Under the pieces are notes generated by a model that was given only the letters and a program-made list of their open reading frames with translations, made no database searches and had not been told where the DNA came from. From Sternotherus odoratus (taxonomy: Eukaryota; Chordata; Testudines; Kinosternidae), in assembly GCA_032164245.1 (NCBI GenBank), contig JAVMKO010000002.1, forward strand, positions 62,281,840 to 62,345,839: a stretch of 64,000 bases of DNA. Direction: 5' to 3'. Shown one piece after another: positions 9,663-22,431 of the stretch. Positions within the stretch are counted from its first letter, which is position 1, and each line of letters begins with the position of its first letter. The position numbers were made by a program, and so were the translations under genes.

Positions 9663-12600
9663 AGAAAGTAGTTTAGAAATGTTCGTGTTCTGTTCATATC
9701 ACTTTGTTTTGAGATATACTTTGTAAAATATATTTAAGTAACTTCTTCATTTTTCCCCAATGTCTTCAGAAAGAAACTCACAAGTGCCAGATGGAAGAGT
9801 AGAATTGTTTGGAGGAATGCACACAGCTTGTCCTGTATGGTATCTGTGCTATTGAAGGAGTACAGCCTGTCCAATTTACCTCTTACTGCTGTGCACTGAA
9901 GTATAAATTGTTAGAGATACATCTCTTGAGACACCCTTAGGCAAAGGTCAATATAATTAATCATTGGAAATGTTCCACTGCAACAAGTTAGACTGAACTA
10001 CAACAGTTCTAAAGGAATATTCTTTAGGATATGATCATTTGTTTTTATTGCTGTTCTAAATATACTGGGGATATTATTTCAGCTCACTCAGCATCTGAAT
10101 GAACCAATTACTTTTAAGAATCCATGTAGTTAAGGGGATACTATCAGTAAGGTCAAATATGACCCAGGGTGAAATATGACCTACTTAAAAATGATTTTCT
10201 AAAGAAAAATATTCTCCAGATTCAAATATTCACCATTTTGGTGACAAGAAATAATGTTATTACCCACCACCAACACCAAAAAACCCCACAACTACACACA
10301 CAGACATGGGACCATTTTAAAATAATGCACACTGTGGGTGAGCTCTTCTTGCTTGCTCTGTAGGCAGCAGCTAATCAAAGTCCAAATTAAGCACCTGTAT
10401 TGGTATTTTCTTGAATAGGGATGCTTTCTTGAATCAGGGCCTTACTAATCTTATTCCAAAAGTGATGCAGTCATCTTGGATAATCTGATTTGGTTCATTG
10501 TAGGCCATGAAGCTGAAGGGTTTGGGCAGACTCTTACTATGGAGTTAGTGTAGGTTATTAAGGGCAAGCGTCTGTTAGTTGCGTTTGCCTTTCCATTGAC
10601 ACTGTTATCATGGCTTAACCTATCAGTGTTTGCTAACCTCAATGGCTCTTTGTCAGGCTTCTGGCTGCTGCCTCACTAGCCATGAGATTTCTGGATCAGA
10701 TCATCATGATGCAGATGGTGTAACCAAGGAAAGAAACAAAAACACTCAGATTAATTTCAGCTTCATTAGCAACAGAAGAAAAATATTTGTCAAACAGAAA
10801 TAGGTGAAGCAGGGAAAGAATTGTATTTTTAAGCTTTAATGGTGGTTGTAATTTTAAAAAAGTAACAGTCTTCCTTTTAGAGCCATAGAGCATCTCTGGG
10901 AATGTACCTGTCAGGTGATAATTATGGGGAGCACATATGAAAAGAAGGGGACACTGACTCAGTGACAGATGTCCCTTTCCTTGCAGCCTGTGAAACTTGG
11001 GGTGCATGGAACTGAGGTATTTGAGGGCCAGAGATTGGGCAGGCACAGAGCAGACACTATCCATGGCCTACCTGATTAGGAGTGGATGCTGTCCCAGCAT
11101 TATTAACTCTGTCTCAGAACTGCCACTGTTGAACAGCCACAGGGAAAGCAGCAAAGGATAGATTAAATGGTTATTATCAGAAACGTTCTCATTAGAAAGG
11201 TATTGGCCCAGGCAGCCTTGCAAATGCTTCACAATTGTCCCAAGAGCCATGCAGTACATGGACATCTGCTGGTGCAAGGAGCCAAGCCTGGCTGTATTAT
11301 AATTGGAACAAATCCTTCCCGTGATGGAACGATTAGGAGGAAACTGAGTTGAAACTCATTGAGAGACATGTTCTTTACATTGTTTCCCCCCCTCATACAG
11401 TCTGGCTCAGAGGTTAAAATTCTTTAAAAAATAATTCTTTTAGATGATCTGTGCTTCTCACTGTCACCAATGTTGGAAAGAACTGTACTCTTTTTTCCAC
11501 AACTGTCAGTAATAGGAGAAATGAAATAACCAGGTAAGGCAAATGGAATTGTCTAATCTGAAAAACAAGGACTCCCCTCCCCCCTATTGTGACACAGAAG
11601 TCATTTAAGATTTTCATACTACCTGGGATCACTTCCATCCTCAGCCATAAATTAATTCACATGATTAGCACCATAGGCTAATGAGGTTCAGTCTATGGTA
11701 TCTGGCATAGGAATCCCTGAATTAGCAAGTACAGGTAATGAAAGAACTCCTGTTTTAATATTTCAGAAGAAAGCCAACCACCCTGAAAAGCAGATGAACT
11801 CTGTTTAGGGAGCTGGATCAGGGCTTGTGTAAATGAATCTACAAAGAATAAAACTAACAATGGTTAAAGAGTCCTGGGGACTGAATATCACCAGTCAAAA
11901 GAGCTTTGGAAAAAACAACAACAAAAAAACTAACATTGTTTGTCATGCTACCATGTGTTTCTTTGTTCTCCCAGAGAATTGATTCTGTACACCACCCATG
12001 AACGCACCTTTGGCTTCATCTCATAACAGAGGGAGTAACAATAAGAGAATAAAAAATAACATTTTCCAATTAGGATGTAGATTTTGTGCAAGCAGTTCAA
12101 ATCACAACCAGTCTTTTGATACCAAAGTTTGTTTTATTCAACTTCATATTTGAAAATACATATTCAAGCCAATAACTATTTATCCATTACAATGAGCAAT
12201 ATGGAAACTAATAATAAATGACTAAATCCTTTCTCATAGAACAATACAATTTACATTAGCAATACCCAACTTCACACAGGACTTTCCATTCTTCAATTAG
12301 AGTAGATTTATAGGCTAAATGTGATGAGCAAAGCAATAAAAGAGACATAACAAGCACTTGAATACAGACAGTGACCTTTGACCCTAAAAATCTGGGGATC
12401 CTATTTGAAGTAAAAATAAATGTGAATATCTTCCCAGTAACACGAGAAGTAAATCAAACATTGGATAGGGCTATTTAACTATAGCTGGGGTAAGCCTCAA
12501 TCTCAGGTGTGTTGTCTGACTGAAAACAGTTCTTGTCCAATGGGAACTAGGGGCAGGATCCATGAAAGGATTTGGCTGTTGCAATGCTGAGCGTCAGAAC

Positions 12601-12943
12601 GCCTCACTTTTGGGTGTCTACAACATCACCAAGGCAACACTGCAATCCACAAAGCTGAGTTAGGCCCCTAGGCTCCTCATACAATGAATGTGGAGAGAGT
12701 GACAGGTGTCTTAGAATGAAATCCACAAAAGCATTAGAAAGCAATCCAGAGCATGGCTAAGCTAGCTAATGGGAGATGCTGACAACAGGGATGTGTGATA
12801 AATTAAGCCTCTTTCCCAGAAATAGGGGTCTAAAGTCCAGGCATCTATCTCTGCTTGTGATCCATGAATGGGAACCTGCTAGCTGGAAAGTCAGGCAGCT
12901 TATGCATCTAAGCTGCTTCTTGGAAGAATGAGTTAGGCTTAAT
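9663..12943. other. single-copy sequence, probably intronic or intergenic
   Basis: No recognisable exon, RNA gene or clean mobile element in 3.3 kb. The short frames here have no family motifs. Confidence 0.4.
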
Positions 12944-12951
12944 GCCACACA

Positions 12952-13166
12952 CAGTGGCGGCTCTAGGGTTTTTGCTGCCCCAAGCGTGGCAGTCAGGTGG
13001 TATTCGGTGGCACGCCTGTGGGAGGTCCACTGGCCCCGCTGATTTGGCGGTGTGTCTGTGGGAGGTCCGCTAGTGCAGCAGCTTCGGTGCACCCGCCGCC
13101 GAAATGCAGCTGAATCCGAGGCACCCACGGACTTTCCGCAGGCGCTGGTGCCTGGAGCCAGCCCTG
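12952..13166. mobile_element. hAT-type MITE (caGGGGCGGCT family)
   Basis: Short inverted ends (cagtggcggctc...gagccagccctg) and an 8-bp target duplication (gccacaca, 12944-12951 and 13167-13174) define the element. The interior is GC-rich and related to the copies at 23796-24066 and 41883-42093 (gccccaagc.tggcagtcaggcgg, gcgggaggtccgc). No coding capacity; the 8-bp TSD indicates hAT. Confidence 0.75.
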
Positions 13167-13204
13167 GCCACACAAAACAACAAGGAGGAGGAGGTCTTAC
13201 AACT

Positions 13205-13345
13205 TTAAGCCTAGGGGTTCAAGTACTCATCTGGGATTTGCAAGTCCCAGGGTCACTTCCCCCTTCTCTGCTACAGGAGAGAAAGGATTGGAGCAGGTGT
13301 TTCCCACCCCTCAAGAGAGCATGCTAACTACAAAGCTATGAGACA
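13205..13345 (+). repeat. tRNA-like dispersed repeat
   Basis: The pattern 'cctaggggttcaagtactcatctgggatttgcaag' is broken here into its features: an anticodon-arm-like segment, then a B-box-like 'gggtcact' segment, then an inverted second half ending in 'gctaactacaaagcta'. It resembles the copies at 25240-25372 and 26860-26960. No intact tRNA fold. Confidence 0.4.
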
Positions 13346-13459
13346 TTCTGATGTGAGGACCCCCCAGTAATTTTTTAGGCTAAAGGTCATGTGCAAGGAA
13401 TACTTTTTAGGGCAAGAAAAAGGAAATAACATGCACCTGAATAAAGATAATGAGCTGCA

Positions 13460-14075
13460 GGGGAACTTCTAAACAGGGCAGCAGGGCCTACCCAAAAGTT
13501 GGGGGTTAGGGGTCCCCATCTTCCAGAGGCCCCATGCCTGCCCCTCCTCTTCCCCCGAGGCTCTGCCCCTTCTCCAGGAGGCCCTGCCCCCAGCCAAACC
13601 AGAAGCCAGAGCAGCGTGGGGAGAGCTGAAAGCAGGCCCTGGCCTGTGTCCCTACCTCCCATGTCCCCAGCCCTGGGCATGTCCCCACAGCTACCTATTT
13701 GGCTCTTACCCTGACCTGGCTCTGGCCGGGGGTGGGGCCTGGGAGCTGCAACTTGGCCAGGGTAAGAGCAGTGTGGGAAGCCTCAGTGCAGACCCTCCAC
13801 CTGCCCCAGGCAGCGGGGTCCAGGGGCAGAGTCACAAGCTGCGGGCTGCTCTCGGGTCCCCCACACCACAGGTGGGTAGAAGATCTGCCATAGTGTCCCC
13901 CCTCGGCTACCCCCCGGTTCTGGTGCCACTGGCTGCAGCAGAGTGTGGCAGGAAGCAGGAGGAGATCTGGGGGTGGAATGTGGGCAGGGCCATTCAGGCT
14001 GAGCTTTCCCTTGCCTTTGATACCTGCAGCCCATGGGGGAGGGTGATTTGGTTTGGGCCCCCTTCTGTTTGACAG
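13460..14075. repeat. GC-rich repeat-like block
   Basis: About 600 bp of GC-rich but CpG-poor sequence with sharp edges in AT-rich DNA, which suggests a decayed mobile element, perhaps the interior of a hAT-type element. I could not find matching termini. Frames of up to 145 codons occur on both strands and are proline/glycine-rich artefacts of composition. Confidence 0.4.
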
Positions 14076-14613
14076 CCCCAAATGGGCAGGAAATGAACAA
14101 GCATAAAACAGAAAAAATTGAGTGCTTTTCAAACTAGGGAATGCAGGATAAAAACTAAAATGCCAAGCAAGAAAAGATTTATCAGGTGATGTTGTCAGTG
14201 AAAATGGGGTAAATCATGCCGTGAAGATTGTCTCAGTTGCCTAATTTAAAGTCAAAATGTAACTGTCTAGTTAGAGTTAAGGAAAAGGAATGTTGTAGCT
14301 ACAGCTGTCTATCAGTAATGTCTTCTTACACTCATTCTAGGACTCCATGCATAGAAACCCTTACACAAGAACCATTAATCTGTTTGAAGGGTCGGCAAAG
14401 CCTCTCTCTTTCAGGCAAATTGTATATGAATAATATTAATATATGCATGTTGCTGCCTGTGTATTGATGCTGCCAAGTTCCATGATGTTATAATGCATTT
14501 AATAATATTTGGTGTCTTTCTTAAAGTCCCATCTCCTGGCATGATTACAAAAGAATCTCAGCTTTCCTTAAAAAACAACAAAACAAAAAAAGTAGCTTTC
14601 TAGCTCTCATGGT

Positions 14614-15327
14614 TAGGCTGACCATACGTCCTGTTTTGAACGGGACAGTCCCGTTTTTTTAATGTTTTTTAACCGTCCCGTCTTTTTGTCCAAAATATCA
14701 ATTTTGTCCCGTTTTTGGGGCAGGACTCATAAAACAGGACTCATAAAACATGGAGTCATAAAACATCCCCCCCCGCCGCCGCCGCCGCCGGCTCGCTCGG
14801 CCCCCGGCTGCGGCTCCTGACAGCTCCGATCTGCCGCCTCCTCCAGCCCGCCGCCCGCTGCCGCCTCCTCCTCTCTATTCCTCCTTCCCTCCCTTCTCTC
14901 CATCCCCCTTCTCCGTCCCTCCCTTCCTCCCTTCTCTCTCTCCCTCCGTCCACTGCCTCCTCTTCCATCTCCCTTCTCTCCATCCCTCCTTCTCGCTGTC
15001 CCTTGCCTCCTCCCTTGCCCTGCTCCCTACCCCCATCTCTTCTCTCATCCATCCATCCTCTCCCTTTCTCACCTTCGTGCCTTCTCTCCCTCCGTCCCCT
15101 CCATCATCTTCATCCCTCATCCCCCCTTCTCTCTCTCTCCCTCCATCCTCTTCATCCCCCATCCCTGTTCTGCTTATTCCTCCATCCATCCCCCCCGACT
15201 CCCCTCTGCCTCCCCCCCCACCCGGTGCTGGGGGGCCCAGGTGGGGCCATGCCCCCCCCCCCACACCCTGTCCCGTTTTTGCCCTCCCAATGTCCCGTTT
15301 TTGTCTAAAGGAAATATGGTCAGCCTA
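14614..15327. mobile_element. hAT-type non-autonomous element, 714 bp
   Basis: Perfect 13-bp inverted ends (taggctgaccata...tatggtcagccta) lie inside a perfect 8-bp target duplication (ctcatggt, 14606-14613 and 15328-15335). Both ends carry 'gtcccgttttt' blocks. The interior has a CCG repeat (about 14774-14789) and a long CT-rich low-complexity tract (about 14870-15200). The proline/serine frames across the tract are not genes. Confidence 0.85.
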
Positions 15328-15335
15328 CTCATGGT

Positions 15336-16365
15336 TGTACAGAAAACTGTGAAAATGTGATCCCTGAAGGTCTAAATAAAACCCCAAAATTGGCTAATGA
15401 AACACAGATCTCACAAGTAGAGGAACATAGGAAATGGTGAAATAAGCAAGTTACTTCTGTTAACAAACATTTTTCGAGAAGTGGAGGCACAGAAGACAGG
15501 ACTGTTGCTTTGTTTAACTTAGGCAAAAAATAGCCCAGATTTCTAGACATGTTTTTAGCAGCATTATAGTACAACATATTTTCCCTCTCAAGAATGCTAA
15601 AAGTGCATGAAGCCCCTAAATGGTTTATTTTACATTTGAAATAGGCTTAGGGTTTCCTCTGTTAACTTTCACATGTGCATTTTACAAGAACTAAAACATG
15701 CTTTTAATGTTTCCTTATATGAATCAAACCAAACTGTTTTGAGAAAAAGACAGAAAATCTGATTTACACAGTGGCAACTTCATTACAATCAACAGAGTAA
15801 CACTGGAGTAAAACAATCAATTTGTGGATGTGGCACACAAGATTGTATTGTACGTAGCTTATTTCTCCCCGCCCTCATCTTTCTTTTTAAGTTCTGATTA
15901 ATAATTCATATTCCCAGGAGGAAAAATAAAGATATTGTTCTAAATTAACAGACTGTATGGGAAACAGATTTAAACATCTCTTTGATTATCTCCCTTGGCC
16001 AGGATGAGGTATGATCAACAGTTCATGGCTTGTTCTTCTTAGCCAGTGAGGCAGAAATGCAGCATAATGAAAAGAGATCAATAGAATGTACTTGATTACA
16101 GAAATATCAGCAAAGACATCACTGCTGAAGAAGATGAAAATTAACAGGGTCTATCTATACAATTTTTTACCCCAGAAAAGTGGATGGGTAGGTGGAGGAC
16201 TAACCATCACTGGGTGCAAAGTTCCTTGGGGCACCTACATTTGACTCTTCAATTTTTAGTTGAACACTCATTAAAAAAAAAGCAAAATGAAAAAATTAAA
16301 TAAAATTACTTTACTACCGTATTCGTTTGTTGCATGTCAGATGGTAATTCTTTGGAAAATGAAGA
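15336..16365. other. single-copy AT-rich stretch
   Basis: Nothing recognisable. Confidence 0.35.
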
Positions 16366-16606
16366 ATTGCTCTGTGGTTAATGGGAAGTTAGAGACTTGA
16401 GTTCAGTTCTCTAGCTCTATCACAGACTTTTTCTGTGACAAAGGGCAAGTCCCTTAATTTCTCTGTGCCTCAGCTTCCTCTTCTCTAAAATGGGGATAAT
16501 AGCACCTACCTTGGAGAGCGTTTGTTGGTAAATTAATTCATGTTTAATGAATGCTTTGAGTTCCTTAGGTAGCAGGTGCTATAACAATGTGAAATATGGT
16601 TATTAT
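16366..16606 (+). repeat. MIR-like SINE
   Basis: The segment has the MIR/CORE-SINE order: 'ggttaatgggaagttagagacttgagttcag', given here only as a tRNA-related head with B-box-like 'gagttcag'; then 'gggcaagtcccttaatttctctgtgcctcag'-type core; then 'ctaaaatggggataatagcacctacc' and the L2-like tail. Features rather than full strings identify it: head, core, then tail over about 240 bp. It is an ancient copy without a visible TSD. Confidence 0.7.
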
Positions 16607-17287
16607 TTTTAAATAAGTGAATCTGTCTAATTTCTTCTCATCTCAGATACAGGCCTCTTATGTGTTCACACAAATGTTCTCATCTCAACTGTCTTATTTT
16701 AACCCTCCTCCTGTTTATAAAGCCTCAGTCTTCCAATAGGGAAGCAAAAAAAGTATCTTTTGATGTAGGTGAGCAATAACAGCACAAACAGCAAATCACA
16801 GCAATAGTCACAGAGAGTTTGAGAGCAATTCATAGGCTGAAATGTGTTCATATAAAGCATTCATTAAAGAATTGAGAATAGCAAACCATAACCACTGATG
16901 TCTGTTCACAGATAATTCACAAACAGAAAAAGGGTTAAATTTTCAGAATAAATATTCACTGCAAATAGTTTATGCAGCTCCATTTACTTTAATTGTGCTT
17001 TACTGTGTGCTCAACCCCAAAATCATTTAAAAGAAAAATGCTGATAAATGTTGTTTTGGTGATAGGGATAATTCCTGCCCATTGACTCTAGGCATCTAGA
17101 GATGGTCTACCACACTTTACCAAGTGGTGTCAACAGACTCCCACACATAAATATGGGACTCTTGGCTTCTATGATCCTATATTTCACAAAGCCTCCTAAT
17201 CACTCATAGCATAGTGATCCCTGGGAAATCCAGGGCCTAACCCCACCAATCTGATCACATCGCTGCAGAGAGCAAGTCTGTCTATAC

Positions 17288-17504
17288 CAGGGGTTCTTAA
17301 ATTGGGGGTCGGGACCCCTCAGGGGGTCATGAGATTATTCTATGGGGGTTTTGAGCTGTCAGTCTCCACCCCAAACCCCGCTTTGCCTCCAGCATTTATA
17401 ATGGTGTTAAATATATAAAAACATGTTTTTAATTTATAAGGGGGTCGCATTCAGAGGCTTAGTATGTGAACAGGGTCACCAGTACAAAAGTTTGAGAACC
17501 ACTG
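17288..17504. mobile_element. hAT-type MITE (cagtggttctcaaac family)
   Basis: The ends are inverted repeats (caggggttcttaaattg on the left, aagtttgagaaccactg on the right). Flanking 8-mers gtctatac (17280-17287) and ggctatac (17505-17512) match at 7 of 8. The interior has 'gggggtcgggacccc' and 'gggtcgcattcagaggctta'. This hAT terminus type is widespread in vertebrates. Confidence 0.8.
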
Positions 17505-17700
17505 GGCTATACCTTATCCTGCCCCGCCATCCCCATGTCAACACAGATGGCTCTATGACTGTGCTAGCATTGATCCATAACTATGCACTACTTCCAACTG
17601 ATGGTATAGGAGTTGTAAATCAGAAATTAATACTGCAATGAGTGAGAATTATATATGTGATATGCAAGTGTCTTTAATAGGCATGACCTTGGCATGCTTA

Positions 17701-18900
17701 TGTAACCCTTCTGCCCTTCAGAATTGGCAGCAACAAGGGCCAGGTTCAGTAAATAGGGGTTCCCTCTCAACAATACAATGCAAACTGGCTCGAGCCCCCA
17801 CCCAGTGACCTGGGAAAATCCTAACACACCCCTGGGCGCCTCAATGAGGCAATACTTCCCCTCTTGCAAGCACAGATCGGTGTAACAGAAGATCTTTATT
17901 AACATGAGGTAAATGACATCACTAAACTGGGAAAAACACCACACCTAGGGTTCATACACCAACCCGTGAGCAAATTGCCCCTCCCCAGCAAGTTTGGGCT
18001 GTGTCCTCTCCTGTGGGTTCAGGAGTCCATCAACCCAAACGTCACCCAAAGTCCCACAAGTCCAATAGCCCAAAGTCCCTGGAGTCCAGCAACCCCAAAA
18101 GTCACCCAAAGTCCCAAAAGTTCAACAGCCCCAAAGTCTCTGGAGTCCCTGGTGGAAAGTTACTCTGCCGAGTCTTACCTCCCAGGCTGGGTGGAAGTGG
18201 AGAGCAGAGTGGAGGGTACCTTCATGGGGTCCGAGGCCGACGGCCCAGTCTCTCCGTGGGGTGCTGGTGGCTCCGCTAGCCGCCCTGCTAGCCGACACAG
18301 GAACTGCTCTGCCCGCGGCTCGACTCTGCTCGCTGTCTCAGGAACTGCTCAGGAACTGCTCGGCCAGCTGTCTCAGGAACGGGTCAGCCGGCACCAGGAC
18401 TGCTCAGCCAGCTGTCTCAGGAACGGGTCAGCCAGCACAGGAACCGCTCTGCTTAGGGCCCCCCACTTAAGATAAAGCTCAGTGATTTTCAGCTCTTAAG
18501 TGATTTCAGCTCTTGAGTGATTTCAGCTCATAGCGGGGGGCCTTAGTGCAGAGGCACCACCAGACCCAAAACAACTTCAGCTCCGTGGGCTGAAGTTAGA
18601 CTCCTAAAGGAAGCAAAAGTCAGCTCTAACATTCCACAGGGGAGAGAGGCCAGGTGCAATAGGCCTGTGCGGCCCTCAGACAAGGCCCTGACCACAAGGT
18701 CTTGAGCCTGTCTACAGCCTCTCTCAATTCAGTGAGTTTTGGAACCCCTGTCCCTTGTTTACCGAGTGCTACCTAGCTGAAGGCGAGTCCCTCCAGCATG
18801 CCAAAGGCCAAATCAATGTCCCAACCCCTCATTCACATAAACATGTTAATCAGCACTCTATCATTCTTGCCCCAATACTACAGAAACTGGGGGTCCCACA
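17701..18900 (-). mobile_element. LTR-like block, boundaries uncertain
   Basis: The block begins TGTAACCC and ends GGGTCCCACA, so read on the minus strand it runs TGTGGGACC...GGGTTACA, as an LTR would. A minus-strand AATAAA lies at 17895-17900, about 200 bp before its end. No matching target duplication was found. It holds two internal tandem arrays: a duplicated cacccaaagtccc/ggagtcc block (about 18040-18150) and a repeated ctgtctcaggaac block (about 18325-18440). The 169-codon plus-strand frame across these arrays is not a gene. It could be a Gypsy-type or ERV LTR. Confidence 0.5.
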
Positions 18901-20113
18901 GTAGCCAAAGTGATAATTTTGGCTGTTAGAGTGCAGGCCAGGTACGGTGGGTGTGTCTAAGCAAATCAGGTGTTATTTTCCAAAAGCTACTGCAATTTCT
19001 GCAACTCACCACTGGATGTCACCCATACTGACACTGCAAAGTCATTGCAATTCCTGCAATTCCCTGACACTGCTTACACTTAGGATCACCACTGTGTGAT
19101 CCTTCCACTTCTGTCTCTATGGGAAATCCAACATTTTGTGTAGTGGGGCTATTCCTTGGCACTGTGCCCTCCAGCTCATTACTGATCATGCCAGAAGTAT
19201 TCTAATGTCAGAAATATGGCATAGAGGGGCTGTTAGGCCTCAGGAGAAGAAGGTATGCATGCCACATTGTCTCCCCTCCCTTCTGTGATTTTCAGCTATA
19301 TATGTCTGATTTTACTGATCATTTGCTCACTTACACAATAGAGATCAGAGGCCTTGCTATTGCCTCATTCATCAACACACACTGAAGAACAGATAACTAA
19401 TATATCTAGGTGTGGAGGAGTGAATTTAGATTATGTGTAAGCAAGTGAAACTCCCTATGGGAACTGCCCCTGTTTATGACAGAGATATAATTCTTGGCCT
19501 GTTCCTTTCTTTCACATTGATGTGCCTGTCAAAATGGAGTCCAGCTAGCAACCAAAGGATTAATGGGGCTGATCCAACCTCCTCCATTTTCTAGTTTGTT
19601 TTCAAATCTATGAGCAGCTGGAGGCTTTGCCAATAATACATTTTGATCAGTGCTAGTTTGCCACTTCATTTCAGCTGGAGTAGGCCATTGTATGGTCTCT
19701 CAGCTATTTTGCCAGCTAAAATAAGCTGATTTTACATGTAAAACAATTTATTCATATTTTTGGCAGAGAGCTGGTAATTCTTCCTTTTGATGCATTTCAA
19801 AATGTAGTGGGAGAAAGTGAAGAACTAAAATACCACAATGCAGGAGATTCACTAGCAGGCAGGTATGTATCCACTGGACTATATTTTATAAAAAGGCCTC
19901 CAAATTTGGATGCACAAAATTGTGCACACATACGCATTCCCCAAATTTTACAGGTGCAAACACCAGCACACAGGATTAAAAATGTCTAACATCTGAACAT
20001 ACTCTTGAAATCATCCAACTAATATACACAACTGATAAAATCTGTATCCTTAAAGCCCACTGAAACAATTGAAAGTGACAAGCAAGTGTTTATATATTTT
20101 TGCACATGATCAT
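18901..20113. other. single-copy stretch
   Basis: No exon or clear repeat recognised. Confidence 0.35.
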
Positions 20114-20185
20114 AGGTCCTGATCCAATTCCCACTGCAGTCAAAAGGAACCCTTCTATTCACTACAATGGGCAACGGATCAGGCC
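20114..20185. repeat. short hairpin repeat (ggcctgatcc type)
   Basis: The two ends, ggtcctgatcc and ggatcaggcc, are inverted repeats about 50 bp apart. It is one of at least four similar imperfect hairpins in the window. Confidence 0.5.
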
Positions 20186-20189
20186 AAAA

Positions 20190-21510
20190 CAGACAGCAGG
20201 GACTGAAAATGTATTCTACAGTATGTTAGCCTTGGAAAAGTCCCTGACATATGGTAGGTTGTAAAAGAGCTCTCCCTGCTGAAATAAAGCTGTGTGTTGG
20301 ATTGGCTGAATGCGTGCCAGCTTGTTAATATAGTATATTGTTTACAGACTTACAAGCTGGGTCAAGGCAAATCTTCAGCTATTGGGACACCATGTACTGA
20401 AACAGTTTTTCTACATGGAAGCCTTCCTGCAGATTCTCACTGTACCTAGGGTCACTTCTGTATTTATTCATGATTTGTTATGTGTCTGAGATTAAGATAC
20501 AGCTCTGCTTTTTCAGAAGCAACAGTTTCCCACTGATGGAGGTGAGGTACTACTTGTAGTTCTCACTCACTGTGGAAGAGGAGGGATCAGTGCAGTGGCA
20601 CCAATTCAGATACTTTTTGGGAGGGCAAATTCCAGTCCAGGCTCATTCCCTCATCCTTCTGCAGGGACTTTGGACCTCTTCTCCTAGCCAGGGATCCTCC
20701 ACTCTCTCTCTTACCCACACAGTGCATGAGCAGGTACCTCCAGGAGTCAAGTTCTTGGCCAGTTCTTCTGTGCAGAAACAGACTGCCTGTACACAGCTCA
20801 TGACACCACTTGTCCCAGCTGCCCCTCCCTCCGAATGAAGGGTCTGCCAGGCCAAATTTGAGTAGTGTTGTTACCCTGTGTGCTAGGTTGCAAAGCCACT
20901 CACTGAAATTTAGCCTGGCTTCCCTCTGCCTGGACGGAAGGCTGACGGGTCAAATTTCAGTGGTATTGTAATCACTCTGGCTGCAGCCGTACTGATTTAG
21001 TATTGGACCACTGCTTAAAAGTGGTTCTCCCCTTCCTCCCCCACAACAGAACTTGGTGCAAGTGCAAAGACATGAATATCGTGATACCACTGCAGACTTC
21101 AGTCAAGTTTGGCATCCCTTTGTGCTAGGTGCAGGACAAGCATATACCTAACTAGCTTAGGGTTTTAAATTGCTGCCCATCACCATAGTATCTGAGTACC
21201 TTCCATCTAAAATCAATAGCAACAGCAGAGTCCCTAGGGGACTTCATGGAGTCTCTGGCGCTTCTCCCTTTATAGGGTAAAACTAGACACTGTACCAATT
21301 CCATGTTTATTTTTAGAGCTCTGTAGTTGTAAGGTTGTTGGGGCAAGTCAAGATTGAAGCGGAGGAGAATTGGAGTAAGGGCAGGGATGGGGAAATTTAA
21401 AGGGGAAAGGAGCAAGGGGAGGGGAAACAGTGGGCAGAGACATCTTATAGAGTGCATATTATTTATTAAATATTTGACTTACCTTCTAAACAGACAAGAC
21501 AGGCAAAGGA
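20190..21510. other. mostly single-copy stretch
   Basis: Short frames only. A MIR/L2-like start (tcaccatagtatctgagtacc) occurs near 21179-21200. Confidence 0.35.
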
Positions 21511-21514
21511 TGGA

Positions 21515-21665
21515 AGAAAGTATCATTGTCTCATTTTACTGAGGGGCGACAAAGAGAGATTAAGTAATTTGCAAAGGTTATACAGACAGTCTATGGCAGA
21601 TCTAAGAACTGAACCTAGGTCTTTTAAGTCCCAGTCCAGTACCTGAACTGCAAAGCACCATGATT
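21515..21665 (-). repeat. MIR-like SINE, minus strand
   Basis: Reads as the reverse complement of a MIR core: 'cattttactgagg', 'agagattaagtaatttgc', 'ggcagatctaagaactgaacc', then 'cccagtcc'. Ancient copy. Confidence 0.6.
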
Positions 21666-22051
21666 ATTTTATATTTCATTTTTTAACATTTTTAAAATTA
21701 TTATAATTACTATTATTCCCCGAACTCCTAGTGGTGCCAATGGAAGAGCCTTTTGGCTGGTCTTGCCATGGCTGGTCAGACAGGTTTTATGTTGCTAGTA
21801 AGGGTGATACTACGAAAATGAAGTAATGTTAATATAGGAGTGACTATGCTAATACCTGTGTTAAGCCCCTGAGCAACTGTATTGTGTTTGCAGAATTATG
21901 AGCAGACTCACACTGAGCTGAGTGCTTATGCAATCAAATAAATGCTGAGCTTTCTCTCCTGATTAACTTGACTCCTGCTTTAAAAACATTATAATGGTCA
22001 TTATCCCATACAGAAATCAGAGGGTGAAATCCTGGTCCTATTGAAATCAGT

Positions 22052-22245
22052 AGGTAAGGAATGGTGTCCCTAGCCTCTGAGAGGGGTGATGGACAGCTGG
22101 AGAGAGATCACTTGATCATTACCTGTTAGGTCCACTCACTCTGGGACACCTGGCATTGGCCACTGTCGGTAGACTGGATACTGGGCTGGATGGACTTTTG
22201 GTCTGACCCAGTACAGCCATTCTTATGTTATGTTCTTATGTTATG
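22052..22245 (+). mobile_element. CR1 LINE 3' end
   Basis: A 5'-truncated copy of the CR1-A tail seen at 7297-7490: 'agagagatcac', 'ttacctgttagg', 'gggctggatgga', 'ggtctgacccagtac', then attcttatg-type octamers. It is non-coding. Confidence 0.85.
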
Positions 22246-22431
22246 TATGTAATAGAAAAATTCCTATTTGGTGGGGCCAGGATCTCACCCAGTATGTTTA
22301 GCTAAAAGTGACTGACTATTTCTGGAAGCTTTTCATGGTCAGGGCATTCCTCATGGTGGGTTCAACAAATCAGCATTTTCCAATGAAAACTTGGTTCACC
22401 AGAAAATTCCCATCCAGCTCTACTCATCACT

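Noticed and set aside
13387..14132. 97-145-codon frames
   Set aside because: They occur on both strands of a GC-rich repeat-like block; no motif.
14756..15308. 98-129-codon E/G/R-rich or P/S-rich frames
   Set aside because: They read through a CT-rich microsatellite inside the hAT element at 14614-15327.
17966..18475. 169-codon plus-strand frame
   Set aside because: It spans tandem arrays of an LTR-like block; the product is repetitive with no known domain.
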